Assembly (NCBI RefSeq): GCF_013459645.1
Contig: NZ_CP054861.1
Coordinates: 5,258,001-5,322,000 of the forward strand
DNA length: 64,000 nt
DNA from: Martelella sp. NC20
Lineage (GTDB): Bacteria > Pseudomonadota > Alphaproteobacteria > Rhizobiales > Rhizobiaceae
Reading direction: 5' to 3'
The notes under the pieces were generated by a model, which ran no database searches, was not told the DNA's origin, and saw only the letters and a program-made list of their open reading frames with translations. The position numbers and the translations under genes were made by a program. Positions 27,990 to 37,370 of the stretch are shown one piece after another (the stretch's first letter is position 1; the number at the start of each line of letters is the position of its first letter).

Positions 27990-28859
27990 CTAGAACAGCT
28001 TCATCAGACGCAATTGCCCCGTCGTGCCTTTGAAGCCACCGTTAACATTCACATCCATGGACAGCATGGCTTCTATCTGCACAGTCGGGGTGATGAAAGT
28101 ATTGGCGAAAAGCCTGAGAGAATCCTGTCGCGTCATCTGCTGCGTATAGGTTCCGTTCGCATAGCTTTTTCCGCCGAATTTTCCGGAATAACCAAACGAG
28201 ACCGATGCCTTTGCCGATGGCTGATAGCGCAGATAGGCCTGCAATTGGGCACTCGGATCGCGACTGTAGTCAACGCCGTCTTCGTCGTGGTCAAAGGCAA
28301 AGGCCGTATCGAAAGCACCATCGAAATAGAGCCCGCCGCCAAGCGCCTGAATCAGCCCGATCTGAGGGGTAATGACGGTTGTGCCACCGCCAAGGCCAAT
28401 GCGCGACGGATCGTAGTCGCCCGTCGGCAGCGTCAAAAAGCCGGTCAGGGCAAGCGTGGTACCGACTGCCGGATTGTCCGGTTTGACCAACCAGGCCGTG
28501 GCACCGACGGTGAAATCGGCGATACCGTTGGTCACCGGAGCATCCATGCCGCCGATATGCGCATCGGAAAATGTGCCATAGGGCAGATAGGCCTGAAGAC
28601 CATATCGAAGCGTGCCGGCTTCACCGTAGTAGAGAAAACGGGAAACACCGGTGATGTTGTCAAAGCCCGAATCCGGCACCTTGCCCGCCCCGTCAAGCTC
28701 GAAACTGTCCATGTTTGTGTACTGAAAATACTCAAGCGCGACCTTGGTATTTGCTGGCAAAAGTGTGTAATCGCCCGGCGAAATGTCAATCGCGTGGGCC
28801 GAGGCTGTCATGGCGAAAACGCCAAGTGTCGAGAATATTCCGCGGTAAAAACGCTTCAT
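27990..28859 (-). CDS. Outer-membrane channel, MetA-pathway phenol degradation family
   Basis: A 289-residue protein with a signal peptide (GVFAMTASAHA, cleavage near residue 23) and an amphipathic beta-rich body. It matches the 'transporter / MetA-pathway of phenol degradation' family (PF13557 type): an N-terminal IDISPGDYTLLPANTKVALEY, a central TLALTGFLTLPTGDYDP and a C-terminus ending in aromatic Phe (RLMKLF), as outer-membrane barrels do. Family members accompany degradation operons for hydrophobic aromatics and probably form uptake channels. It is 195 bases after the SDR gene on the same strand and most likely ends that operon. Confidence 0.78.
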   Translation of the reverse strand: MKRFYRGIFSTLGVFAMTASAHAIDISPGDYTLLPANTKVALEYFQYTNMDSFELDGAGKVPDSGFDNITGVSRFLYYGEAGTLRYGLQAYLPYGTFSDAHIGGMDAPVTNGIADFTVGATAWLVKPDNPAVGTTLALTGFLTLPTGDYDPSRIGLGGGTTVITPQIGLIQALGGGLYFDGAFDTAFAFDHDEDGVDYSRDPSAQLQAYLRYQPSAKASVSFGYSGKFGGKSYANGTYTQQMTRQDSLRLFANTFITPTVQIEAMLSMDVNVNGGFKGTTGQLRLMKLF

Positions 28860-29054
28860 TTGGCAAACCCTCCCTCATTCCGGCAACGCCATCCGCGCCG
28901 GATCCATGTGCGATGCGGCGCCTGGCCGCTCGAAATGCTGATATTCAAACCTTGCAGCACATCGCGCAGCCCGTCTTCAGGGCGCGGCGTACTGCTGAAC
29001 TGCCGGGCTTTCCCGCCTTATTCTTCAGGTGGAAAGCCCGGATGAAGCTGAACG

Positions 29055-29828
29055 TCAGACAGCGGTAAAGCCGCCATCCACAGTCATCGCCGCGCCATTG
29101 ACGAAGCTTGCCGCGTCGGAACCGAGAAAGCTCACCAGTTCCGCGACTTCTGCGGGCGTGCCGTAGCGGTGCATCGGCACCATCTGGGTCATGACCTGGC
29201 GCACGGCGCCATCCGGCATTCCGCGCCCCATGCCCTTCTCCACATCGTCCATCATCCGCGAGGCGATCGGCCCCGGGTTCACGGCGTTGGAGCGCACCCC
29301 GGCCGCACCGCATTCGGCGGCGACCGAGCGCATCAGTCCCAAAACCGCATGTTTCGTTGCGGTATAGCCGCTGATCAAAGGCGTTCCAATCAACCCGCCC
29401 ACCGAAGAACTGACGATGATCGAGCCCTTTCCGGCCTTCAGCATCTGCGGCACGACATGCTTGTAGCCAAGGAACACGCCGATCAGATTGATTTCGACAA
29501 TCTTGCGGAAATCCTCTGTCGGATATTCGCCGATGGGATGGAAGTCGCCCTCGATCCCGGCATTGTTGAAGAAGATATCGATCTGGCCACAGGCCGCGAT
29601 CGCCTTGTCGACATAGGCTTTCACCGCAGCCTCGTCGGTCACGTCCGCAACCACGGTGACGCAGCCGTCAATATCCTTCGCCAGTGCCTCAAGGGCTGCC
29701 GGATCGCGATCCACCGCAACGATCCGTGCACCGCGCCCGGCCATCAGCCGCGCCGTCGTGCCGCCGATGACGCCGCCGGCACCGGTGATCAGCGCCACCT
29801 TGCCTGTCAGTCTCGTTCTGTCTTCCAT
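29055..29828 (-). CDS. Short-chain dehydrogenase/reductase (candidate 1-phenylethanol-type alcohol dehydrogenase)
   Basis: A 257-residue classical SDR. The cofactor site is ALITGAGGVIGGTTARLM with VAVDRDPAAL after the second strand, and the Asp favours NAD. NNAGIEG follows, then the catalytic SSSVGGLIGTPLISGYTATK with Ser, Tyr and YxxxK. The C-terminus is GAAMTVDGGFTAV. Given the carboxylase operon upstream, it probably oxidizes a secondary alcohol to the ketone, as Ped or Hped do in ethylbenzene and p-ethylphenol degradation; this is inferred. It could instead act on a beta-hydroxyacyl-CoA. It follows the thiolase by 48 bases. Confidence 0.85.
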   Translation of the reverse strand: MEDRTRLTGKVALITGAGGVIGGTTARLMAGRGARIVAVDRDPAALEALAKDIDGCVTVVADVTDEAAVKAYVDKAIAACGQIDIFFNNAGIEGDFHPIGEYPTEDFRKIVEINLIGVFLGYKHVVPQMLKAGKGSIIVSSSVGGLIGTPLISGYTATKHAVLGLMRSVAAECGAAGVRSNAVNPGPIASRMMDDVEKGMGRGMPDGAVRQVMTQMVPMHRYGTPAEVAELVSFLGSDAASFVNGAAMTVDGGFTAV

Positions 29829-29876
29829 CCTGTTTTCCTCCCTGGTTGTCAGACGTTCATGTCCGCACCGAAGCCC

Positions 29877-31028
29877 TCACGCGACAGCGTGTTTGCGTTC
29901 GACAATGGCGACGGTGCAGGATTTGGTATCGGCGTCCTTGTCGCCGCCCATGCAGTGCGCCAACCCCAGACGGCCGGGCCGATGCCCGCCGCACTTTTCC
30001 AGGTAGCGCGTGATTTCTATGATCTGGGCGATGCCTGTCGCCCCCACGGGATGCCCCCGCGACATCAGCCCGCCGGAGGGGTTGACCGGCACGCAAGCCG
30101 TATCCCCGGCAAGCAGCCGCTCGGCGTAGCGTCCGCCCTCCCCGACGGGACAAAGCCCCAGCCCCTCGTAATGCAGGATCTCCGCAATCGAAAAGGCGTC
30201 GTGGCATTCAACAACGTCGAGATCGCCGGCTGACACGCCCGCGCGCTCGTATGCCATTTGCGCGCTACGGCCATCGGTACGCCATTCGGCGAGGTCGTCG
30301 ATCTGGTCATAGGTGCCGCTGGTCAGCACCGATGCGCGCACATGGGTGCGGGCGCCAATCTGGCGGGCGAGCCTGTCATTGACCAGAACCATGGCGGCCG
30401 CGCCGTCGGCAATCGGCGAGCATTGCAGCCGGGTCAGCGGATCGACCACCATCGGCGCTGACAGGACGTCGCGCACGGAAATCGGATCGCGCATCATTGC
30501 ATTCGGATTTGTGGCTGCCGACCGGCGGTTTTTGACCGAGACCGCCGCCAGTTGCTCGGCCGTGGTGCCGAAGCGCTGCATGTGGCGGCTGGCGCGCAAG
30601 GCAAAGCCCGCGGGCGTAACCCGGCCCAGCAACGTATCGGGTAGCGTGCGCCCGGAATCAATCAGCCCGAGCGCCGGGTGAAACATCTTTTCCGCGCCGA
30701 CGACAAGCGCCGCCTCCACCTCCCCGGCCCGGATCGCCATCACCGCGATATGAAATGCACTCGACCCGGAGGTACAGGCATTCTCGACATTGAGCACCGC
30801 GCAGCCCGCCAGACCGACATGGGCAAAGGCGTCCTGCCCAATCGTGAGACTGCCTGAAAGCCGCGCTGCAAGCGCATTGGCGAAGACGGCGAGGCCAATC
30901 TTCGCCGGGGGAATTCTGGCATCAAGCAGCGCATCACGCGCGGCGATAGCCGCCAGGATGTCGAGCCCGGTCTCCTCGTGCCGCCCGAAAGTCGTCAGGC
31001 CGCAGCCCGCAATCCATGGCGTTGTCAT
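29877..31028 (-). CDS. Thiolase family protein (SCP2-thiolase/BbsB-like)
   Basis: About 383 residues. The nucleophilic Cys is in VENACTSGSSAF (about residue 85), the conserved ECHDAF holds His276, and GHPVGATG holds His326; these are the active-site elements of the lipid-transfer-protein-like thiolase branch. I chose ATG 31028 because GAAAGGA sits six bases before it; ATG 31034 directly abuts that site. Thiolases of this branch work with a DUF35 partner, encoded just upstream here. It should cleave a beta-ketoacyl-CoA with CoA; in this context the product would be an aroyl- or acyl-CoA plus acetyl-CoA. Confidence 0.87.
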   Translation of the reverse strand: MTTPWIAGCGLTTFGRHEETGLDILAAIAARDALLDARIPPAKIGLAVFANALAARLSGSLTIGQDAFAHVGLAGCAVLNVENACTSGSSAFHIAVMAIRAGEVEAALVVGAEKMFHPALGLIDSGRTLPDTLLGRVTPAGFALRASRHMQRFGTTAEQLAAVSVKNRRSAATNPNAMMRDPISVRDVLSAPMVVDPLTRLQCSPIADGAAAMVLVNDRLARQIGARTHVRASVLTSGTYDQIDDLAEWRTDGRSAQMAYERAGVSAGDLDVVECHDAFSIAEILHYEGLGLCPVGEGGRYAERLLAGDTACVPVNPSGGLMSRGHPVGATGIAQIIEITRYLEKCGGHRPGRLGLAHCMGGDKDADTKSCTVAIVERKHAVA

Positions 31029-31067
31029 GGTCATTCCTTTCTATGCGCCGTTTTCCCGCTGGCCATT

Positions 31068-31478
31068 TCAGGCGGCAACGAAGACGGGGCGCAGGCAGGG
31101 CGCGCCGTCATTGTTCACGCCCAGCGGTTTGAGGATCAGCCTCACGGGGCTTCCCGGTGCGATATCATCAGCGGTTTCAGGATCGAACAGGCCGAAAATC
31201 CGCAGCGGCGCGGCGTCAAAATCAACAAAGCCGATCATGTAGCCCTGCGGCAGTCCGTAAGGCGCGCGCACCCGCACACGCGTGATGCAGTTCACCTTGC
31301 CATCGCTTGGCAGCAATTGCTCATCCGGCTCGGAAAGGTCCCCGCAAAAACGGCGCGGCGGGAAAACGATACCGCCCTCTCCGGTGCAACGCCCGGCACG
31401 CAGCCACACCCGCCCGGCTGCGTCCACATGGTATTGACGGTGAAGCTCGGACGGCAAAGACGGTGTTGCAGTGCTCAT
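31068..31478 (-). CDS. OB-fold / DUF35 protein, thiolase partner
   Basis: A 136-residue protein of the DUF35 type: a short N-terminal zinc-ribbon-like part and a C-terminal OB fold (NCITRVRVRAPYGLPQGYMIGFVDF, RIFGLFD, GSPVRLILKPLG). Only parts of the Cys pattern of the ribbon are present (RCTGEGG, RRFCGD), so zinc binding is doubtful. Its ATG overlaps the ligase stop (ATGA), and the thiolase follows by 39 bases. In characterized systems, such as BbsA with BbsB, the DUF35 protein is needed for the thiolase to act on its acyl-CoA. Confidence 0.78.
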   Translation of the reverse strand: MSTATPSLPSELHRQYHVDAAGRVWLRAGRCTGEGGIVFPPRRFCGDLSEPDEQLLPSDGKVNCITRVRVRAPYGLPQGYMIGFVDFDAAPLRIFGLFDPETADDIAPGSPVRLILKPLGVNNDGAPCLRPVFVAA

Positions 31479-33052
31479 GCCCGCACCGCCTTGTCCCGAG
31501 CGGTGCTGCTGTTCTCCGCGTCCCAGGTATCAGGCGTCACGCCCTCGGTGCGAAGCCTGTGCTTTTCCACCCGCGCCGTCGGGGTTTTGGGTAAGGCATC
31601 AACCACGCGGACATAGCGCGGCAGCATGAAATCGGCCATCCTGTCCTTGCAAAAGGCCCGCACCGCTTCGCCCGTCAGCACAGCACCGTCGCGCGCAACG
31701 ACGCAGACCATCACGTCGTCCTCGCCCAGTTCGGACGGCACCGGGATCACCGCGCTCTCTGCGACGTCTTCCATGGCGTTGACGACGCGCTCCACCTCGA
31801 AAGAGGAGATATTTTCGCCACGGCGACGCAACGCATCCTTGTCGCGGTCGACAAAGAACCAGAAGCCATCGGCATCGCGCTGCAACAGATCGCCTGTGTG
31901 GAACCAGAGATCGCGAAATGCCTCCACGGTCTTCTCCGGCATCTCGACATATTCGATCATCATCGCGTTTGCCGTTTTGGGGCGGACCAGAAGCTCGCCC
32001 GGCGTATCCGACGCTTCAATGGCACAGCCGTCACGGTCGACCAGCATGAGATCGTAATGCGGCGTCTGACGGCCACATGAACCGGGCCTCTTTCGCTCGG
32101 GATCGCTTGTGATCGGCACGCCGATCTCGCTCATTCCGTAACCCTCGATCAGCGTCACGCCGAAGCGGGCTTCAAAAGCCTCGAAAAGACCCTTGCCCGC
32201 GCCTGCTCCCATCATCACCCGCAAGGGATGGTCGCGGTCGGCCGGGGTTTCCGGTGCTTTCATCAGCACCGACAGGATCGTGCCGATATAGTTGAATGCG
32301 GTGCAGCGATGGGTACGGACATCATCCCAGAAGCGGCTGGCCGAAAAGCGCTCGCAAAGCACGGCGCGCGCACCGGCCATCAACGCCGGAAGGGTGCTCA
32401 GGATCTGGGCATTGCCGTGGAACAGGGGCAGAGCGTTATAGAGGCAATCAGCCTCGTTGTAGCCGGTCGCCTCGCAGATCTGACGGGCAGCAGCCAGCGC
32501 GTAGCCCTGCGGCATCAACGCACCTTTGGAAAGCCCGGTCGTGCCGGAGGTGAACATGATCGCATAGGGATCGCGCGGCGAAACGCAAACCTCGGGCGGC
32601 GCATCCCGTGTGGCCATCAGCGCATCCAGTGCTATCGCCCCTTCGGGCAGGATGCCGCCGCGAACCACGACCTGCGGCGAACGGTCAAGCGTGGGCGCCA
32701 CCTCGTCCAGGGCGGCAAGGTGCTGCGCCTCGATCACGACCATCTTCGCCCCGGAAAGGCGCAGCATATGGGCAAGCACCGCACCGCGATGGCCGGTATT
32801 GAGGGGAACCTCCACCGCGCCCAGCCGGGAGAGGCCGAACCACAGCGCCAGATACTCGACGCAATTGTCGAGCATCAGCGCCACGCGATCACCTTTGCCG
32901 ATCCCTTGCGCGGCAAGGCCAGCCGCCGCGCTACGGCTCATGGCATTGAGATCGTCAAAGCTGAAGACCTGGCCGTTGAAGGTCAGGAACGGTCTTGTCC
33001 CGTAGCGGGCGGCCTGCGCGTCCAGCAGGCCGTGAAGCGTTGTCGCCGTCAT
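31475..33052 (-). CDS. AMP-forming acyl-CoA ligase (candidate beta-keto acid CoA ligase)
   Basis: About 525 residues of the ANL superfamily. The ATP loop is MFTSGTTGLSKGA, the adenine motif is IEGYGMSEIG, then LWFHTGDLL, RRGENISSFEVE and the catalytic-lysine region KTPTARVEKHRLR near the C-terminus. ATG 33052 is chosen because GGGGAGGA lies 8-13 bases upstream; an ATG at 33073 that overlaps the HyuB stop is the alternative. Directly after the carboxylase genes, it fits the role of benzoylacetate-CoA ligase (Bal) in acetophenone metabolism: activation of the carboxylated ketone. The exact substrate is not readable from sequence. Confidence 0.85.
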   Translation of the reverse strand: MTATTLHGLLDAQAARYGTRPFLTFNGQVFSFDDLNAMSRSAAAGLAAQGIGKGDRVALMLDNCVEYLALWFGLSRLGAVEVPLNTGHRGAVLAHMLRLSGAKMVVIEAQHLAALDEVAPTLDRSPQVVVRGGILPEGAIALDALMATRDAPPEVCVSPRDPYAIMFTSGTTGLSKGALMPQGYALAAARQICEATGYNEADCLYNALPLFHGNAQILSTLPALMAGARAVLCERFSASRFWDDVRTHRCTAFNYIGTILSVLMKAPETPADRDHPLRVMMGAGAGKGLFEAFEARFGVTLIEGYGMSEIGVPITSDPERKRPGSCGRQTPHYDLMLVDRDGCAIEASDTPGELLVRPKTANAMMIEYVEMPEKTVEAFRDLWFHTGDLLQRDADGFWFFVDRDKDALRRRGENISSFEVERVVNAMEDVAESAVIPVPSELGEDDVMVCVVARDGAVLTGEAVRAFCKDRMADFMLPRYVRVVDALPKTPTARVEKHRLRTEGVTPDTWDAENSSTARDKAVRA

Positions 33053-33069
33053 CCGGTTGTCCTCCCCGC

Positions 33070-35136
33070 TCATGCTGTCTGCGCGGATGCGCCGTCCCAG
33101 GGGCCGTAATAGCGCAGCACATCGGCAGGCGGCGCTTGTTTCGACCACTCCGCCAGAAAGGCATGATAGGGTTTGGCGCGTTCAAGCCGTTTTCTGACGA
33201 CCTCGGCCCGGCGTGTTTTCGTCGCCTCTGCGTCGGCAAGACCGGTATGCTCGTCTATTTCCACCGCATAGATGTCGCGCGCGGCCTCTTTCGAACACCG
33301 CCGGATGGCCACATCACGCGCTACCGATGCCGGTTCACGCTGCAGCGGATCGCCATAACCCGCCCCGCCCGAAACCGGCGCGTAATACGTGTCTCCGCCC
33401 TGGTAAAGTGCGGGCGGATGGGCGACGCTCAGATAGGCGCGGTCGCCCTCTTCCACTGATCCGCCAGGCGCGTAAAGCTCTTCCAACCTTGCTGGAAGGA
33501 CTGTCCCGCCATCAGCCATCAACGTGTCGAGGTTGGAGCCTCGTACGGTCTGAATGAATGCGGGTGGCGCTGCGCGCCCACCGAACACGCCCAGCGTCGA
33601 GGGGAAATGCGAGCCGAACCCCATGCTGCCGAGCGCGACCATCGGCACGCCGTGCACCTTGAGCCCGTATCCGACGCCGCAACCGCCGCGGAACTTGCCG
33701 TGGCCATAGGAATTGTTGAAGAAATTCCGGAATGTGTAGAGGAATGGCCGTTCTGATTCCGTGGTCTCCACATCGCCGCAATCGCTCATCGTGGCAAAGA
33801 ATGCGCCCGCGACGTCAACACCGTCCTTTCCGGGCCGCCCGCCCGCGCCGGTCGCGTTGATCTCCGGCGTGATATCCGCCATAGGCTCGCCCCACTGGTT
33901 GAAGCCGGCAAACACGGTCACAGCAAAACCTGTGTACCACGCGGCAACCGCACGGCTCGGATCGGTGGCGTAGGTCATCTTCGCGCCGGCCATGAACATG
34001 CCCTGGCTGAAGGCCACCATGGTCGCGGGCGCATAGGATACCGGCACATCACCCTTGGGATTGATGAAGCTGTCGTCGGGAAATTCCCAGTCCACCGCTT
34101 CCAGAAGACCGTTATTGGCCGGAAGTTCGGGAAACAGCCAGCCACAGGCATAGACCATGGCCATGCCCAAAAGCCCCTGAAAATAGGCGTTGACCGGCCT
34201 GTCGGGCAGCATCGGAGAGGAACCGTTGAGGATCAGCTTGATCCGCTCACCCTTCTTCTCGATTGTCAGGTTGATCTTCAGGAGCGCCGCTTCCGGCCCG
34301 GTCGTGTCCATGAAACGCGGCTGGCGGTAGATCCCGTCATTCAACGTGGCGATCTTCTGCCGTGCCGCCTCGCCGGTCTGCTTGAGAATGCGGCGGAGGC
34401 CACCGACCAGAAAATCCGTTCCGATTTCCTCGAGATATTCGTGCACCCGGCGCTCGGCAATACGCGCTGCGGCGAGCCGCGCCTTGATATCGAGCACCAT
34501 GGTGCGCGGATCGCGGGTCATGGTGGCCAGCATTCCGAGCAGGTCTTCCTTGAGCTCGTAATTCTCGCCGACCTTGATCGGCGGGCACATCAGGCCCTCG
34601 TCGTAACGCGACTTCGCGCCATTGACCATGCCGCCGGGTTCCGAGCCGCCGCATTCGCCGGTATGTACCGCCGCACCGATGAAGCAGACAAGCCTGTCCT
34701 CGACGAAAACCGGAATGCACAACCCCATATCGGCATTGTGGACACCGCCATAATAGGGATCGTTGTAAAAAAAGGCATCGCCCGCCTTCAGCCCCACGGT
34801 CGGCTCTGCCGCCAGATGCTTGATCAGATATTTCACCGGCAGTTGGCTCAGCACCGCATGGTGATAGATGCCGGTGGCACAGACGGCCAGATCACCCTGC
34901 GCCGTATAGATGCCGAAGGCCACATCGCCCCACCGCATCGCCGTGGATGCGCCGAGCTTCATGGTGGTTTCCTTACCCTCCAGCGCGATCATGTGCATCT
35001 TGTGGGTGAAGATCTCGTAGTCGAGTTCGTCGAGCCCCTGCATGGCCCGCGTCTCCCAATCGGTCGGCGCTTCGGGCCGCAGTCGCTGCACAACCTCGGG
35101 GTCGCGCGCGTATCTGATTGTATTGAATGCGTTCAT
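33070..35136 (-). CDS. HyuB-like carboxylase subunit (Apc4-like)
   Basis: A 688-residue protein of the hydantoinase B / N-methylhydantoinase family. Features: DELDYEIFTHKMHMIALEGKE near residue 35, FFYNDPYYGGVHNADMGLCIPVF, the long mid-domain, YGHGKFRGGCGVGYGLKVHG and the C-terminal SGGAGYGDPLQREP. Family enzymes are ATP-dependent amidohydrolases (5-oxoprolinase, hydantoinase) or carboxylases (acetone, acetophenone). Genomic context, with two HyuA genes, an acetone-carboxylase-gamma-like gene and a ligase, favours a carboxylase; its size fits the 75-kDa Apc4. GGGAGG precedes the ATG. Confidence 0.85.
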   Translation of the reverse strand: MNAFNTIRYARDPEVVQRLRPEAPTDWETRAMQGLDELDYEIFTHKMHMIALEGKETTMKLGASTAMRWGDVAFGIYTAQGDLAVCATGIYHHAVLSQLPVKYLIKHLAAEPTVGLKAGDAFFYNDPYYGGVHNADMGLCIPVFVEDRLVCFIGAAVHTGECGGSEPGGMVNGAKSRYDEGLMCPPIKVGENYELKEDLLGMLATMTRDPRTMVLDIKARLAAARIAERRVHEYLEEIGTDFLVGGLRRILKQTGEAARQKIATLNDGIYRQPRFMDTTGPEAALLKINLTIEKKGERIKLILNGSSPMLPDRPVNAYFQGLLGMAMVYACGWLFPELPANNGLLEAVDWEFPDDSFINPKGDVPVSYAPATMVAFSQGMFMAGAKMTYATDPSRAVAAWYTGFAVTVFAGFNQWGEPMADITPEINATGAGGRPGKDGVDVAGAFFATMSDCGDVETTESERPFLYTFRNFFNNSYGHGKFRGGCGVGYGLKVHGVPMVALGSMGFGSHFPSTLGVFGGRAAPPAFIQTVRGSNLDTLMADGGTVLPARLEELYAPGGSVEEGDRAYLSVAHPPALYQGGDTYYAPVSGGAGYGDPLQREPASVARDVAIRRCSKEAARDIYAVEIDEHTGLADAEATKTRRAEVVRKRLERAKPYHAFLAEWSKQAPPADVLRYYGPWDGASAQTA

Positions 35137-35178
35137 GATATCCTCCCGGTCGCGACTGCACCCTTTTTCCCAAAAGGG

Positions 35179-37341
35179 TTAGTGCGCGTGTTTATGCATG
35201 TCTTGCTGGGCCCCGAGGCTGACGATCCCGTTGCGGAATTCGTTCATCCGGTAGGTCCAGCCAGGTTCGATCACATAGGTCGTATCCGGTGCTTCAATAA
35301 TGGCCGGACCGACAATCACGGCTCCCGGCGATAATGCCGTCCAGTCGAAAACCGGCGTTTGCTCCAGACCTTTGACCGGATCGAAACAGGCGGCGCGCTG
35401 ACCTGCGGGCTCAGCCTGATGCGAGAATGCCCTGCCGCTGACATTCAGCCGTCGCGGCTCCTGACGCACCCGCGCCGTAACGAACACCGTCTCGATGTTG
35501 ATGCCGCCCGATGGAAAGGCCGCTTCCGGTGAATACACCGCGGCATACTGTTTTTCGAAGAGATCGCAGAGCGCCTTGATATCGTCCGCGCCGTTGAAAG
35601 AAAGCGAGGGAGCAGCAATCCGTGTCAGGTTATATTGCGATCCATAGCGCATATCGAATTCGAGTGAACAATCGATGCTGTCGCCGTCAAAGCCCTCAAG
35701 CTTCAGGTCGCGCCTCGCCCGGTCTGTCATATCGGCAACCAGCGCGTTGAGCGGCGCGGGATCGTCCAGATAGGACTGGTTCATGAAGTTGAACACCTTG
35801 ACGCTACGCGACTGCTCCCATACCTGCCGAATTTCAATGCTCGACGCACCGAACGCACCCGAAACCGAAGACATGGCCGGCACGATCACCGTTGCCGCGC
35901 CGACATGGCGGGCAAAACCGCATGCATGGGCCGCACCGGCGCCGCCGCAGGCGAAAACGGCGAATTTGCGCGGATTATGCCCCTTGAGCGCCACCTCGTT
36001 GAAGATTTCCTGTCCCATGCGAGCATCGACAAGGCGGCGCATGCGCCAGGCTGCCTCGATCACCGAAATACCGAGCGGCTTTGCAATATTGGTTTCGATG
36101 GCTTCTTCGGCAGCATCGGTATCCAGCAGCATCTTGCCGCCGAGATAATTGTCGGGGTTGATATAGCCGAGCACCAGATCGGCATCGGTGACGGTCGGCC
36201 GTGTGCCGCCCTGATCGTAACAGGCAGGCCCCGGCACGGAACCCGCCGAATGCGGCCCGACTTCGAGCTGACCGCCCATCGCCTCATTGATCCAGGCAAT
36301 CGAACCGCCGCCTGCACCGATGGACTTGACCTCGATGGCCGGGATATTGGTCCGCCAGCGATCGATGACCGGGATGAAATCATGGGCACGGAGCTGGCCG
36401 CCCGCCAGAACGCCGATATCGAACGATGTCCCGCCCATATCGGCAAAGATGATGTTCTTGTGGCCTTCCTGCGCGCCGATCAATGCCGCGCCATACATGC
36501 CCGCCACCGGCCCGGCATTGTGCGTGAGCACGGCGCGGGTGCGCGAGACCTTCTTGCTGCCGCCGGTATTGTGCACCAGAATGAGCGGGCGGCGGTAATT
36601 GGCACGGCGCAGATTGGTCGTCAGATCGCCCAGTTCCTGCATCATCACGCCGTGGATATAGGCGTTGACCACGGCCGTCATCGTGCGGGTATATTCACCG
36701 GCCTTGGGCGAGACTTCGCTGGCCAGCGTCACCGGCATCGATCCCAGAAACTCTTCCGGATATTCCTCCTCGATGATCCGCCGCACTTCCTGTTCATGGG
36801 CCGGATTGAGGAAGGACCACATCAGTGACACGACAATGCCCTGGACACCCCGATCAACGAGCCGCTGAAGCTGCTCGCGCACCGCATCCGGATCAAGCGG
36901 ACGCACGATATTGCCATGGCAGTCGATCCGCTCGGACAGCCCCAGAACCATTTCCGGCTCGATCAGGGGGGCCGGTTTTTCGATGGTCGCCATATCGCGA
37001 ATATCGTGGACGGCCAGCCCATCCGCCCAGCTGCGGCTGCGGCCGATGAAGATCGTATCCTCAAAACCCGCAGTGGTGATGAGGCCGAGACGCGGCCCCT
37101 TGCGCTCGATCAGCGCATTGGTGCCGATGGTCGTGGAATAGCGCAGCGCCTCCACATCGCCCAGAAACGCCTCCGGGGCGAGCCCGGCCCGCTCGCCAAG
37201 ATCACGCAAGCCCCGGATCAGGCCGACGGAAAGGTCGTAATGGGTCGTCGGGGTCTTGGCGGTCACCAGTGCACCGTCCGCGCCGATGGCGCACAGATCG
37301 GTGAACGTGCCGCCGATGTCGATACCAACATCGAATGTCAT
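35179..37341 (-). CDS. HyuA-like carboxylase subunit, larger copy (Apc3-like)
   Basis: A 720-residue protein of the hydantoinase A / oxoprolinase family, with the actin-like ATPase fold. MTFDVGIDIGGTFTDLCAIG is the phosphate-1 loop, YSTTIGTNALIERKG follows, then FADMGGTSFDIGVLAGG and SIGAGGGSIAWINEA. In ketone carboxylases this subunit phosphorylates the ketone enol and/or bicarbonate using ATP. The length (about 78 kDa) is nearest to Apc3 of the acetophenone carboxylase. It sits 42 bases before the HyuB gene and 29 bases after the small subunit of unknown function. Confidence 0.85.
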   Translation of the reverse strand: MTFDVGIDIGGTFTDLCAIGADGALVTAKTPTTHYDLSVGLIRGLRDLGERAGLAPEAFLGDVEALRYSTTIGTNALIERKGPRLGLITTAGFEDTIFIGRSRSWADGLAVHDIRDMATIEKPAPLIEPEMVLGLSERIDCHGNIVRPLDPDAVREQLQRLVDRGVQGIVVSLMWSFLNPAHEQEVRRIIEEEYPEEFLGSMPVTLASEVSPKAGEYTRTMTAVVNAYIHGVMMQELGDLTTNLRRANYRRPLILVHNTGGSKKVSRTRAVLTHNAGPVAGMYGAALIGAQEGHKNIIFADMGGTSFDIGVLAGGQLRAHDFIPVIDRWRTNIPAIEVKSIGAGGGSIAWINEAMGGQLEVGPHSAGSVPGPACYDQGGTRPTVTDADLVLGYINPDNYLGGKMLLDTDAAEEAIETNIAKPLGISVIEAAWRMRRLVDARMGQEIFNEVALKGHNPRKFAVFACGGAGAAHACGFARHVGAATVIVPAMSSVSGAFGASSIEIRQVWEQSRSVKVFNFMNQSYLDDPAPLNALVADMTDRARRDLKLEGFDGDSIDCSLEFDMRYGSQYNLTRIAAPSLSFNGADDIKALCDLFEKQYAAVYSPEAAFPSGGINIETVFVTARVRQEPRRLNVSGRAFSHQAEPAGQRAACFDPVKGLEQTPVFDWTALSPGAVIVGPAIIEAPDTTYVIEPGWTYRMNEFRNGIVSLGAQQDMHKHAH

Positions 37342-37370
37342 GCTATTTCTCCTCCTGCCGGATACGCGTT

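Noticed and set aside
27894..29045. 383-codon plus-strand open frame opposite the outer-membrane channel gene
   Set aside because: Antisense to a protein with a clear signal peptide and family motifs; no recognisable domain.
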